This document shows, piece after piece, positions 23,117 through 34,819 of a DNA stretch of 64,000 nucleotides. Source of the DNA: Pyxicephalus adspersus (taxonomy: Eukaryota > Chordata > Amphibia > Anura > Pyxicephalidae); NCBI RefSeq assembly GCF_032062135.1, contig NC_092866.1, positions 26,156,821 to 26,220,820 of the forward strand, read 5' to 3'. The position numbers and the translations under genes are program-made. The first letter of the stretch is position 1, and each line of letters opens with the position of its first letter. A model generated the notes under the pieces. That model had not been told where the DNA came from. It worked only from the letters and a program-made list of their open reading frames with translations, and did no database searches.

Positions 23117-24240
23117 CACTGGGGAACAATTTCAAACAAATTTTTTGTTGACTTCAATTTTTAAGCCTATATACACCAAAAAAGGTATGTTGATTCTGAA
23201 AGTACAGTTAGTTATCTTCTATCACGTCAGGTTTTTTTCTCTACTGCTTATATTATTGTGATTACTGTAGTATGAATTTGTATGGCTATTCATTTACACA
23301 CAACACAGTGTGGTCAGAGGTTGTGCGCTGCTTTACGTAGCGAATAAGCATAATTGATTTTTGCGTCTTAACAACCTTGATTAATTTTGTTATATCTGTG
23401 GCAGTTTCACTATTCCCAGTCAAAGGGCGAACATCAGCACATTTGTAGAGCAAGCCTATTTGGCATATTTCAAAGTTAAACTTGGTAATCAAGATAAGTC
23501 TTGGGCCCCTAATAAGCTGTGCAAACAGTGTGTCAAGTGTTTATGGATGTGGACAAAGGGAACACGTTATAAGATGCTATTTGGTATACCTATGGTTTGG
23601 CGAGACCCAGGAGATCATTTCAGTGACTGGTACTTTTGTATAGTGAAAACTTCAGAATATAACAAGAAAAATAAATGTAACATGGAGTATCCTAGTCTAC
23701 CATTAGCTATACGCCCAGTGGCACATTCAGATGAAATCACAGAGCTGGTTTTCGTTACACTACCCTCTCTTGACGAACATGATTATGGTGATGAACTAGG
23801 TGACAACAATGATGAAGAATGGAAGGGAACTTTGTTCGTAAGGGATTTGATCAGCATGAGTTGAGTGATTTGGCATGTGATTTGGGACTATTGAAGAAGG
23901 CTTCAGAACTTCTAGCATCAAGACTGTGTGACAAAAACTTCCTTGAAAAAGGAACAAAGGTATCGTACTTTCGAACCAGAGTACTCTGCAGTACTTTAGA
24001 ACTGACAATGGCTTTGTGTATTGCCATAACATACCTGGTTTAATGGAGAAATTGGGAATTCCAATCTATAACTCAACTGAATGATGACTATTCATCGATA
24101 GCTCAAAGAGGAGCTTAAAGTGTGTCCTCCTTCACAATGGCAATAAATTTGGGTCAGTCCCAATTAGCCATTAAGTTTCTCTTCGTGAAGAATATGCAGA
24201 CATAAAGAGAGTCATTGGGGTTGTTTTAATATCATCAACA
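23117..24240 (+). mobile_element. Candidate CACTG-ended DNA element interrupting CR1 copy 2
   Basis: The CR1 match breaks exactly where the sequence CACTGGGGAACA begins. CACTG is a known terminus type in the CACTA/Chapaev group of DNA transposons. The Cys-rich open frame at 23384 lies about 270 bp inside. A matching right terminus was not found up to 25000, so the right limit given is simply where protein similarity fades. The assignment is inference. Confidence 0.35.
23384..24240 (+). pseudogene. Cys-rich protein of an uncharacterised multicopy family
   Basis: The frame opens after a stop at 23381 and reads CYICGSFTIPSQR, TFVEQAYLAYF, NQDKSWAPNKLCKQCVKCL and GIPMVWRDPGDHFSDWYFC, then YPSLPLAIRPVAHS and an acidic stretch before a frameshift near 23825. 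The next frame gives LSDLACDLGLLKKASELLASRL and GTKVSYFRTR. Beyond further shifts come LFIDSSKRSLK-type and VLLHNGNKFGSVPI pieces. Two Cys pairs (CYIC and CKQC) plus YFC suggest a zinc-binding N-terminus. The wording recalls long uncharacterised proteins seen in many copies in fish and arthropods, whose later part has Asp-containing blocks and a CxxC that would suit a DDE-type transposase. Only the N-terminal third to half is present, and it is decayed. Confidence 0.5.
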
Positions 24241-25650
24241 CAATTGTCGTCATCTGTGTTGACCTTTAAATGGTATGCTTTTCCACAAAGTCCAAAAATT
24301 TTTTATTTCTGTTGAAACCCCCATGAATATCATCTTGAAATACATTTCATGAATGTTTTGGTAACTACAGTTTTATAAATGTAACTGGTAATTGCTGGTG
24401 AATTGTGTTATTATTGAACTTCCCTAAACCACAAAGGATGTGTGGGAAAACCCTGACATAGTAGTATGACTCTTGTCTGCAAAGTGATGTAAGTAACAAA
24501 AGAAACGACTTTTGTTGATTCAAATACGACAATGTTATTTTACAGTGTTTTAAATCAAAAGTTTACTGTCATAACTAGCATTTTTTCTACATTATTTTTA
24601 CATTTAAGTAAGCTATCCAGCTACTTTAAAATCCAGGTGTTTTTACAAATTACATATTTTACAACACAACACAAGTGGGTAATTGTAGATAAATAACAGA
24701 AAATCCACAAAACAGTTATTCCTGTGCGTAATGGTAATCTTTTATACTACATGTCCTGCAGTCTATCTACTTTATACACAGTTGGTTAAATTCTCAAAAA
24801 AAAAAAAAATTGGAATGACATCAGCAAAAAGGCATTTTAGTTAGTCTACTTTTCTCCAACTTTTCCTGAGTGTGTGGACTATATTCCAAACAGTTGTACT
24901 GTCTGTTATACTTAAAGCACTAAATAGTCTTGTAGTTTTCATTACTGTTTTAATATTCAAATAATTCCTAATTCTGTCACATAACTTTTCATTTCTGTGT
25001 AGCACAAAATACAGAACAGTTAAAAGTTCAAGTTCATTGCTTTTGCTGTGTCTGCATCTATAATCCAGCCTAGTCTCTTTTGTTTCAGATCCTTCTCTCT
25101 GCTTTTTTGTTTCAGTGTTTTTTTTTTCCAGTCATTTAGCTGTGCGTATAACTTTTTTTTGTTCTTTGCCTTTTTCCAGTCTACTCCCACTTTCTCTGTC
25201 TGTTTCTCCTCCCCTGCCTGCCTCTCTCACTCCCTCACTCCCCCTCCTCCATCTTCCTGTTTTCTCACTCCCTGTTTCTTCCCTGGCTGCTCTCAAGACA
25301 TTACTCTCATCCGGAAAACTTTCTTCCTAAAGCTTTCAGAGCCTCCAGCTAACAGTGACTGTCACTGTCTACCACTATTTGTAACTGCTTCCTCTTTTTC
25401 TTCTTTCCTGAAGTCTCCAGGTTCAAACATCTTTTTTATACTATTATTTCTTTACACTTTTATTTGCTTCTCTTTCAGTATGTAACTTTAACTGATTCAT
25501 CTTTTCAACACACAAAGTGAGAGGTGAGAGGCACACATGCATGCAGTTGTGGAGGACAGATGGATACAGGTATAAGGGTAAACCTACTCTAAATCATCGA
25601 TAGCACCCATAAAAGGTGTATACATTTTATTTTTTTGTTATATATTTATT
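24241..25650 (+). other. Upstream region of ltbp3
   Basis: AT-rich to about 25000, then a strongly pyrimidine-rich strand at 25060-25300 (TCTC/CCTCC runs). The open frames at 25048-25485 and 25115-25330 are products of that composition. No CpG island is apparent. Regulatory DNA of ltbp3 may lie here but no specific site can be supported. Confidence 0.35.
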
Positions 25651-25871
25651 ATTATATATTTATAAGCGGACACACAAGGTGTCTCTTAGTAGAAGAAACC
25701 CGCTTTCAAAATTTTTGTTATTGCTATTGTTGAAATTTTTTTGCACATCATCCTATGATAATGCTCCGCACATGCAATGACAACTAGTGACTCCAGGCCA
25801 CAACCTATAAAAAAAAGCATACCTTTATCCATATTCGCACACACAGAGGTGAAGGATCCCATGAGATCAGC
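25651..25871 (+). promoter_or_regulatory. ltbp3: Possible TATA-like element and 5'UTR of ltbp3
   Basis: ATATATTTATAAGC at about 25652-25665 could act as a TATA box, with transcription starting near 25690 and a 5'UTR of roughly 180 nt running into the start codon at 25872. This is based only on position and base pattern. An upstream untranslated exon cannot be excluded. Confidence 0.2.
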
Positions 25872-25875
25872 ATGA
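25861..25875 (+). promoter_or_regulatory. Four-codon upstream ORF overlapping the ltbp3 start
   Basis: ATG AGA TCA GCA TGA ends with a stop that overlaps the main initiation codon as ATGA (ATG at 25872-25874, TGA at 25873-25875). The upstream ATG has C at -3, a weak context. The main ATG has A at -3. If included in the mRNA it could modulate initiation by leaky scanning or reinitiation. Confidence 0.45.
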
Positions 25876-26115
25876 CTTTTGCACGCTTTTGTATTTCTTT
25901 TCTTCTCTCTGTCCTCTATATGGGGACATTTTTCTCCCATCTTTCTTTATCAGCTACACGTGAGAGCTTCAAGGTGGTCTTTGCCCCTGTCGTGTGTAAA
26001 AGGACATGTCATAAAGGCTATTGTCATAATGTTTGCAAGCCGGGGAGCAACATGACGCTTATTGCTGAGAATGGAGGCTCAACAGACACACTCACAGGAT
26101 CTGGATTTCGAGTGG
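25872..26115 (+). CDS. ltbp3: Latent TGF-beta binding protein 3, coding exon 1
   Basis: Start of a secreted matrix glycoprotein that binds latent TGF-beta complexes and places them in the extracellular matrix. Residues 1 to about 28 (MTFARFC followed by a hydrophobic run) form a signal peptide, probably cut near SLSA/TRES. Then comes [20 protein letters not shown], the conserved four-Cys N-terminal segment, and [11 protein letters not shown] with an N-glycosylation site, ending SGFRV. This wording matches LTBP3 better than LTBP1 or LTBP2. The exon ends at 26115 in phase 1, with donor GTGAGT. The ATG at 25872 is chosen because it directly precedes the signal peptide and has A at -3. Coding density and codon use differ clearly from the flanking DNA. 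Confidence 0.9.
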
Positions 26116-27389
26116 GTGAGTTTTTTTCTGCAGACATAGACAGTTGGCACTTGGCAGCTATGGACCGGTTTTCTGTGGGAGCAAAGAAAGTAAAATGTGT
26201 TGGCAAGTTTTTGAGATAATGACACGGGCATGAGAATATAACTGCCTTAAATACTAGGGTGATTTTAAAGTGTACCTATACCCAAATCATAATAATGGAT
26301 GACAGGGAAAGGATAGATCCTTTTCAGGTAAACTCTTAAGAGAGATGTTTATTTTGGGGACAAAATCGGTGTTGCTAGACGATTTGAATAGTAAAATATA
26401 ATAGTAAGAACAGGCCCTAAATCCTGACGAGTTTTAATCCATCTCTATTCTATCCAAAGCTAAATATTTTGGATATTGATCAACTTCAACTTATTCACAC
26501 TGTAGCTGGTGGTAAAGCGGAATTATTGGTGTCTGTGTCACTGGGGTTTATTTGCTAAAAGAATATAAGCTGTTCACTTAGCAATGTAAGTTATCGCCTT
26601 CCATGGAATATATTTACCTTAGCTTAGTGAATAAGGTAGAGCTCTGCTGACTTCAACCATCCAATCATCTTTTTTTTGGATTTCCCTGCACTTGATTAGA
26701 TATTTTTGCATAGTAAATTTTCACTGCATTTACTAGCTAAATGAAATATCACTTTATTCCTTTTAGGTAATCAGTTCAAAATCATTTTGGCTTTTGATAC
26801 ACTTTACTACAGGCAAAAATTGTCTTTTACTTTTATCATCCTGTTAGCAGATAATGATGGATTATTCCTAATAAAACAAGGTTAAAAAATACACAGATTA
26901 TTTCTTACAATAGTACTAAGGAAACAGAATAGATTTAGCTCTTCTATAGTGGTTTAGAAGAAGTAGGAATTCCCCCCTCCCTAGGTGTTGGAATTTTGTA
27001 GAAAAATGATGCATCAATGACAATGCAAACAATGTCTGCCCTGCTTGGAAAGGGAACAGTTTTACGTAAATGCATAAAAAATATTGTAGTCATTAGGCAT
27101 ACATACTGATTTGAAAGCTAGTTTGGGTTGCAATTTTAAATGAGTAAAAAAGGTTTTAGATAATTATGTCTTTTCATATTTAACAGTCAAACATGTTATT
27201 TTTTAGTAGCCGAATAAAAACATAAATCAACACACTATCAAATTTTTATTGTAAAGTAAACTTCAAGAAAACACAAAAGCAAGTATGTACAATAAAATAA
27301 CAATAAGACAGGAAAATAGTGACAAATTACCAAACCAAGCATTTATTATACCACGTCTATGAAAAATCCCAGGCAAGTACAGGCGTAGG
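26116..27389 (+). other. ltbp3 intron 1, unannotated part
   Basis: AT-rich intron sequence directly after exon 1. No repeat family or regulatory element that I can name. Confidence 0.6.
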
Positions 27390-27575
27390 CCCTGAGCTTG
27401 CACAGTCTCTCCAAGACAACCTTTTTGGACAGTTAAAACCACATTGGTACAAAACCTATGCAAAGCAATCGGCACATCCAAAATGGCAAGATGTGACTTA
27501 ACTACTTTGAAAAGCCCAAAACAAAGATAAGCAATCAACAAACTAAAAGCTATAGAGGGAAAGCGCAAAGTTTTT
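27390..27575 (-). repeat. Unclassified repeat G, copy 1
   Basis: Matches 34820-35000 in inverted orientation. Translated on the + strand it gives LAQSLQDNLFGQLKPHWYKT and AKQSAHPKWQDVT. Copy 2, on its minus strand, gives nearly the same words. The repeat lies inside ltbp3 intron 1 and could derive from an element ORF or a processed transcript. Confidence 0.5.
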
Positions 27576-27578
27576 TTT

Positions 27579-27625
27579 TATAACTCACTCACTTTATAAC
27601 TCACTAACTCACTTTATAACTCATA
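27579..27625. repeat. Short tandem repeat TATAACTCAC(T)n
   Basis: Three imperfect units built on TATAACTCAC and ACTCACTT, starting at 27579, 27595 and 27615. Confidence 0.7.
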
Positions 27626-27639
27626 CTCTAATCGTATTG

Positions 27640-28139
27640 CAGGTAGTCCCCGAGTTAAGGACGTCTGACATACAGAGGACTCCTAGATATGAATGTGGCT
27701 TCCCTGCTCGCTCATGTGCAGGACGAAGGCTTGATAGGGGGGAGGGGGGCGGTTTGCATGACTTGCAGATGAAATCTTTTGCTTAACACAGTTGAGGTTG
27801 TGGGTGATCTTAAGAGCTGAGCTGATATGTAACATCTTGTAACTCTTTAATGACTAAGACAAACTCTGCAGTTGTTGCTTTTTGCATATCAAAGCACAGC
27901 TTGCTCCAGAAGTTAATGAATGTATAAGCTCCATAAAGTTGTTTTTTTTTTTTGCTTTGTTTGTGATTGACTCACAATGAGGATTTTATACAGTAACACC
28001 ATTCTGCCTAATATTATGTTGAGACAAAACTGTACTAATTGCATTTATCAAAATAATGTACCTGTTCCGACTTACATACAAATTTAACTTAAGAACAAAC
28101 CTACAGTCCCTATCTCGTATGTAACTCGGGGACTACCTG
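27640..28139. mobile_element. Pogo/Tigger-like non-autonomous DNA element, 500 bp
   Basis: The ends are perfect inverted copies of CAGGTAGTCCCCGAGTTA (27640-27657 and its complement ending at 28139). Termini starting CAG with this length are typical of pogo/Tigger elements. The expected TA duplication is present on the right (TATAG) but not exact on the left. There is no transposase frame; a G-run (27736-27750) and a T-run (27941-27953) lie inside. Confidence 0.7.
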
Positions 28140-29246
28140 TATAGTAAATACAAAAGTCAGAGACCAACCTTATAGTATAGCAAATGAGGGATTGTACATT
28201 GCTGAACAGAAGGGTGGGGAAGAAAGGCTATAAAGAAAATACAAGCTGTTTTAAACACTAAAATTAATTCAAAAGTCAAATTCATAAAACCTTCAAAAAT
28301 ACATGAGATATTCGATTCCAACAGGCAGTAAATACTCTCCTTGCTCTTCTCTAGAGATAGAGCTTCTGTATCTGTAATCTTAGTATCCAAACATTTTGGG
28401 TGCATTGGATAGCCAGTGGAGGCAAACAAAATACAAACAACACAACAGGTGGAGGCTATAAGTTCTTGAATAGTGTAAATAAATGTGTTTTTTTTAAAGA
28501 TGTTATTAAAGATTTATTAGAGTGAAATACACTTTTGAAAAAGCAACTTAGGACATGTCTGACCATTATTATAAACTTGGATTAATTTTCTCCAGTTGAC
28601 AGTTTTCTTCTCTCCCTCACTTCGTCACAACGTTTGCCATTTTCACAGTAGCTGCGTCTTCTCCTGCCATTTTTCTTCTTAGGGTGGCCAGTGACAATGC
28701 AACTCAAATGTCCTGAAGTATACACTGCACTGTGCATGTTCTGTAAATAAGTTGATTTACAAAAGGAGTGAAAAATCTTCATTTGAAAAAAATGTACATC
28801 ACTACAGTAAGAAATGAATACGAATTTGCTTTAAACATTGTTGGATATTTTAAGTAAATAATTATCACAACTTCTGAGCCCAGATGCTCAACTTTTTTAT
28901 AAATCAGCCCCACTGTCTTGTCAATCAGATACCTCTACTTACCTGCATAATTTTTGTTTTTTGACTGCGGTTTCACCTTATTCTAGTCTGCCCTTTTAAA
29001 CCAGTTTGTATTTAGCATCTTAAAATATTTTGTTTAGCCAAATAGATTACAAATGAACCTGAGACATTTATAAATGCATAAATTGACACAGCGTTAAACG
29101 TCTTTTTGTGAAAACAATGAGTAATACTCGATTTGGGTTTTTTGTACAACAAACCTCAGACTGGAGGAGGGAGAATCATCACAAGAAGCCGGTTGTGTGG
29201 TAGTGCAAGGGACATGCTGATAAAAGGTGCAAACAGAGTAACCAAT
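28140..29246 (+). other. ltbp3 intron 1, unannotated part
   Basis: No recognised repeat. The minus frame at 28582-28782 ends in an Arg/Lys-rich stretch but has no domain, splice context or homolog I recognise. Confidence 0.4.
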
Positions 29247-29263
29247 AGATCAGCTTATCATTG

Positions 29264-31175
29264 CTTTTTTTTTTTATTTAATTTTTATTGAGATACAACT
29301 TGGTTCATACATACACAACATGCAAATAAAACAACAAATGTAATAGTACTTACATGACATAGATGTCATTATATGATGAACAAAGAAAATTATCAAAAAC
29401 CCTTAGCATTTTGGTTTTATTTTAACTTTAAAGGGCATGAAAGGGGTATGCAGATAGAAAGAAAAGAAAAGTAGTTAGGTGTAGTATAGACAGGTAAGGA
29501 GTTAGAAGGGGGGGTAATAGGGTCTAGGCAATTACACTGCAAATTATCCACTGCTGACCTGTTCTTTATATGGCATGTCCTGCATTGTCTGAGGTTGACA
29601 GCTCTTAGTTAACCTGTGTTTGGTGTAGTAGTGAACTGTAATCTGAGATAGTGCTAAACTAGATCCATTAGAACCAAGTCTGCGTGATTTTTTCAGCTTT
29701 TTCAGTTCCAGAGGTCATCATTTTCTCCATGCTGTGAATGTCTGCCACTCTCCTCATCCATTGGTTAGTGGTCAGAGGCATTGTCAAGCTTCCAACATGA
29801 CGATATACACATCTTTGCGGCATTTAGTTGGTGCAAAAGAGAGCATTTGTATTTCTTCTTGGTCATTTTAGAAATATGGAGAAGTGCCAGCCTAGATTTT
29901 CCTTTTATGTCAACATCTGTAAGTTTTACATATTATATCAGCTATATTGTTTCAGAAAGTAGCCAAGGCTGGGCAGTCCCCAAAAATAGAATTTTGCTAA
30001 CTTGGTTGGTGTTCTATACCATGGAGTGATTAATTTGTAGTTTATCTCTTGGTATTTATTACTGATAGAGGTCTTGTAGCCAAAGTAAAGCATCATGTCT
30101 AAGTCTTACTCCCATTGTGTAATGGGGGTCTGTGCAGCAAGCAGTGTTTGATAAGCATAAGATATTGTGCCTCTTAGCGACCCTTGGGATATACAAAATT
30201 ATTCCAAGGGTAGGAGTGGGCGACAAAATTGATTCGATGGTGGGAGTGACCTAGGTAGCCAAAACTTTATCTGTTTGCAAAACTTAGATTGGGGCACAGG
30301 ACCCATCTCAAATAAAATGCATTCCTCGGAAATTGTCTTGGTTGTTCCAGGAACGAAAAATAGGGTCTGAGGTTCCAGAAAGAAAATCTGGATGTCCCAG
30401 TATAGGAGATAATAGAGATAAATAGGTGTCAGAAATTTGGGACTTGAAATAGAAAGAGTACTGTTAAAGTGGTTCCTATCAAAGGATGTTTTAACATACT
30501 AGTTATGACAGTAGTGGGAGCCCGTGCCAAAGATTCAATTGGGGTTGTGGATATTGCGTCCCCCAATTGAATCCCAAGCTTTGACCTCTTGGTTGTGCAC
30601 CAGTTTATTAGTCTTGCTAGGTGTACTGCTTGTTGATGTTGAAAACAGGACCAGAAAATGCTATACCTTCTCTCGTTTTAGGTAATCTGAATGTTTTCAT
30701 ACATATTCTTGGTGTGTCTGGATGCCAGATAAATTTTATGAATTATGACCTAAATTTAGATAAAAAATGTGGTTGTATGCAAATAGGTAAGGCTTGTAAT
30801 GGATAAAGACATGACAATAATTTTTAGAATGTTACATCCCCTAAACCAGGTAAAAGCTAACTGTTTCCATTTTTGGAGACCCTTTTGGATATTGTTAGGA
30901 ACAGGAATAAAATTTAATTCAACAACATGCAATAGTTTTGCTGGAATCTGGGTGCCTAAGTATCTGATGGAAGATGGTGCCCACTTAAATGAAAAACTTG
31001 GTGACAGTGTTCTCTTAACCAGTTTAGATAGAGAAACATTTAGGGCTTCGGATTTCTGTAGGTTATTTTTAAAATTAGACAATTCGGCGAAGTGTCTGAG
31101 CTCTAATAGAAGGTTTTGGAAGCGGCGTTATAGGAGATGATATGTAGAATCACAGGTCATCTGCATACGCTGCTG
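29264..31175 (-). mobile_element. L1-like retrotransposon, 5'-truncated, with 17-bp target duplication
   Basis: A poly-T run just inside the left end (29265-29275) is the poly(A) tail of a minus-strand insertion. AGATCAGCTTATCATTG occurs at 29247-29263 and again at 31176-31192, a perfect 17-bp target-site duplication. The right end opens directly with AAYADDL, so reverse transcription stopped just upstream of the RT active site. The rest carries the L1 ORF2 C-terminal part and 3'UTR. The clean duplication marks a fairly recent insertion, although stops are present. Confidence 0.9.
30100..31175 (-). pseudogene. L1 ORF2 C-terminal part
   Basis: On the minus strand, AAYADDL is followed by a stop and FYISSP. 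The frame 31082-30756 then reads ALNVSLSKLVKRTLSPSFSF, FKWAPSSIRYLGTQIPAK, NIQKGLQKWKQLAFTWFRG and NILKIIVM, the thumb and post-RT region of vertebrate L1 elements (KYLGIxI and WxxLxLSWxGR-type words). Further downstream SKGSLRGTISYAY-like remnants and GVRLRHDALLW are seen through shifts. Non-functional. Confidence 0.8.
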
Positions 31176-31192
31176 AGATCAGCTTATCATTG

Positions 31193-31499
31193 TTAAGCTT
31201 CCTTTTGTATTGTCTAATCACAGGCTGGAGGAAGCAAAGGACCTGTAAGTGTTACTAAACTGTAGTCCAGAAAAAATCATATTTTCTCCTCAACCAGACA
31301 GAGCTGTGTTCTGGCAGAAAGACAAATCATTTGGCAGGTACAGATCCTTTAAAAGTATTTCATGTGTTTATTTATCTGTCTGGAGTTCAGCTTTAAACAC
31401 ATCCACCCACATTCTGTAAATAAACATAATTCTAGCACGTTTACTATGCTGGGAGGATACTCATTAACCTTTCTAGTATAGTATAATATGTATTTAAAA
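31193..31499 (+). other. ltbp3 intron 1, spacer
   Basis: Sequence resuming after the L1 target duplication; no feature recognised. Confidence 0.5.
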
Positions 31500-31697
31500 A
31501 AAAAATTAAACATTTTTTTTTTAAATATATAGATTTTTTTAATTTATTCAATTTATTATTTTTACATGATTTTGTGTTTCAAACTTTATTATACTCATAC
31601 TATTATATTATACTGTAAAATAAATTTTCATGAAAAACAATGTACCGCTTTTAGACATATAAAACCGTAAAGAAATGAACCGCTAGGGAGGTTAAAG
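31500..31697 (-). repeat. Interspersed repeat family D, copy 2
   Basis: The segment with GTACCGCTTTTAGACAT and GCTAGGGAGGTTAAAG is the reverse complement of the family D segment at 9545-9620. The upstream part (31490-31600) is nearly pure A/T. Confidence 0.45.
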
Positions 31698-34600
31698 TCC
31701 ATCACTTGCAACAGCTTCCAGAGATCACATTAGTCACACGGAAGGAGATGTAGACTGCTCTAGGGCAGGGCTGGTTTTATATAAATTGGGTTAGAAAAGA
31801 TAATTATTCTGTCCCTCTGACATGACATGGTTCATAGGGTATGGAATACACTATTGTATTTTTTTATGTCTTTCTTTTTTTTTTAAATCACTTAACAGTT
31901 AAAGATACATTTTGCAAGGTTCATTGAAAGATGTTATTGAGCAGATTATTTTGTACCTTAAAGTCTCTTATGGTGGAGAATATTGTATTGTAGCCTATTA
32001 GATTATCATTTACTTGAATAAGTAAACATAATTACATTTTACCATAAAACTCCACATGTTTTTACATTGGGGGATGGGTGGGGAAAAGACGGGTGGGGTC
32101 CTGAGACCTAAATTAACCTTGGCTCCTGGGCAGTTGCCTGGTTTGCTCACCCAAAACGGCAATCCGCAGAAAAGGAAGTGGAAGATTTGATCAACAACTT
32201 CTACAATTTAAATTCTGGGTGAAGGTAAAGCTGAACTAAATGCTGATATCATTTTTAAGACCGAAGAGACTGTAAGATATTTGTAAAATAAACTTTTCAA
32301 TTTTCACTATATGCCTCATTTTAGATATAGTGACATACATACTTTCTAGTTTTTACTGTGCAAAGCAGAAAGATCAAAGTTGGTAAGAGTGGCTGCAGGG
32401 TGTGCTGCATTGCTTTTTGAAGATATAATAGCACCCTACCATATAGCCTGGCCTAGGTAATGCCATCTTATCTGCTGGTCCCCAGTTCTGTGCACTTCAA
32501 TTAGAGCTGTCAAAACAGCAGACAGGTGTCCCAGGAGATCAGGTTCTATCTATCCCTAATCTACTTGGGTCAGTAGTAGATTAATAGACCCCTATATCAC
32601 CATGGCAGGCATGTGACACCACTATCCATCTAACATTCATGGAATACCAGGCTTGTGATGGCTGTACATAGAAAAAAAGTAAAAAACAATTTTTAAAAAG
32701 GTGAATAAATTCTAGAAAGGAATTATTAAATATTTAAAAAAAAACAAGGGGCCCCCCCATACATAAGTTTTGAAGACACTAATTAGGACTATTAGATATT
32801 GGATATCACCTGATACAGTAAAATAATATGTTTAGGGTTATCATTATAGTTTCTGATTTTGTGGAACGTAATGGTTTTTAATGCATCACCTATTTACAGC
32901 TCAGGGTAACTTTATTTTTTGCACTTGTTGACCATATTATTTATTTACTTGTTATTTATCTATTTTATGCAACCTATGGCCCTGCTTTACATTATCATCC
33001 TTTCAAACCAGTGATATACAGTCATTGTATTTTGAAAATGCCTAATCTAGAAATGTAAAATTATATGCACTTGCTTATCAACTATCTAGTGCTGATATAA
33101 GTGCCTAAACCCACATATTTTAGTTTATGGTATTCAAGATAATTAGGTGAAAATAGTTTGGTGAAAATATTTGAATAGTATTAATTACAGAAACTATATT
33201 ACATATAAACAAGCTAAAACTGCATTTTCCACATATTTGTCTGTTGCTCTGCCTCTTATAAAAAAAATCTTTTTCTAAAAACAAATTTCTGAATTCCCTT
33301 CCGAAAAACAAGTGTTATTAATATTTTGGTACAAAGAATTTAAAAAGTTATTGGTGAGTAAACTGATCAAGGTTTTGATAAACTCTAGATGTGAAAGGGA
33401 TACGTTTTTTTTTCTTCAATGTTTGCCTTCAGTGTCACAGACTAATATTTTTAAGCCCATAAAAAGTGTTATGGTAAGAAAAGTTTTATGGTTCTCTCAT
33501 GACAATTCTTGTTGTTGAGTTTTCTTTCTTTGTACTCTTTTGAACTCAAAAATTATCCTTTTTGATGGTGCACAAAATGGATTGCATGATGAAGGTATGG
33601 TTGTAGTTTTAGTGTGATATGTTTGTTCTTTTTTTTTTTTTAGATTATTCAGTGTGTTCAATTCAAGACAGTATTTTGCTTGCATTAGTGCCAGCTATAC
33701 AAACTATGGATCTTTGGAGTACAGGGGGTACATACAAGTTTAAATTATGTAAATTTTGTTTTAGTTTTTTGGTACCTGAATCACACATTTGTGTTCTTTA
33801 AGCCTAGCCTAAGCAAGACTGGACCATTGTTTGCTTTTACTGTTTGATATTTTGCACAACTTTTCCCCAAATGTGATTGTAAATCAAAAGGGACTCAAAT
33901 TGCATGTGAATGTGTATCTACAGCGGGTTACAAGTGTCACAATGTTTTTGCATTTAATGTCAACACATAATAACAAACATCATTGGTCACTGATGTACGT
34001 TATAAAGCCTTTACATTATGGCTGGTTGACATTTGTCGTGGCACAGTGCAAGAAATTTGGATGCACGCTGACAAGCATTTTTAATCCAAAGGTAAACACG
34101 AGGTAAACAAAAATGAAAACTGCTCAAAACAATTCATAACTAGCTTCTAAAGCAAGGCGCATGAGAAAGTGAGCTTTTTGCAGAGCAAACAATACAACAG
34201 TTTCCCAAAACATGTACCAGTTACCATGCAAAAAAAAAATAATAATTATGTTTTAGCTTTTTGAAAAAACAGAGGTTTTAGTTGAATACATAGAGGTGAA
34301 AACCACACCGCCTCATCAAAACCACCATGAAACCACTCTGTGAAGTGTTGTCCCTAAGGGCCTAGTTTACACTGTCTGTTTCCCTAGCTTTATAACATCA
34401 CATTAAATAAATGTCAAATCAAAATAAGCTTTATTGCCAGGACCAAGTTATGTTTAGCATTGCTAAAGCAATGGGAAGATGTGGGAGTATAAAGGAAGTC
34501 CTGGCATACAAGGGTTGGATAATAGGGGTATACTGGGTCATTTATGCTCTCCTCAGTTTTCCTAATTTACTGTCCACACAGTCATAACAGTATCCACTCT

Positions 34601-34819
34601 TGTAGATTTGAGTGAGTGCTTGGTTCCAGACTAGAAAGCAACCAGCATACCTAACAAGATAAAAAGTTTCCAGATTGTAGTGTATTTTTCTAGGAAATTG
34701 TGTCTTAACATCTCCAATATTATTAATTCTGTACCACTGGCAGTTTGTACACATCATGAGTTTATTCTCTCAGTTATTTAGTGCAATGCTATTGGTGTAT
34801 CACATGAGTTATCAAAAAC
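31698..34819 (+). other. ltbp3 intron 1, unannotated part
   Basis: About 3.1 kb of AT-rich intron with T-runs and short open frames lacking motifs. I could not assign any of it to a repeat or an exon. Confidence 0.45.

Noticed and set aside
25048..25485. 145-codon Ser/Phe-rich open frame upstream of ltbp3
   Set aside because: It follows a T/C-rich tract without domains or splice context. It could be transcribed as 5' flank but not as a protein.
28582..28782. Basic minus-strand frame as a nuclear localisation-rich small protein
   Set aside because: Too short, no motif, located in an intron without transcript evidence.
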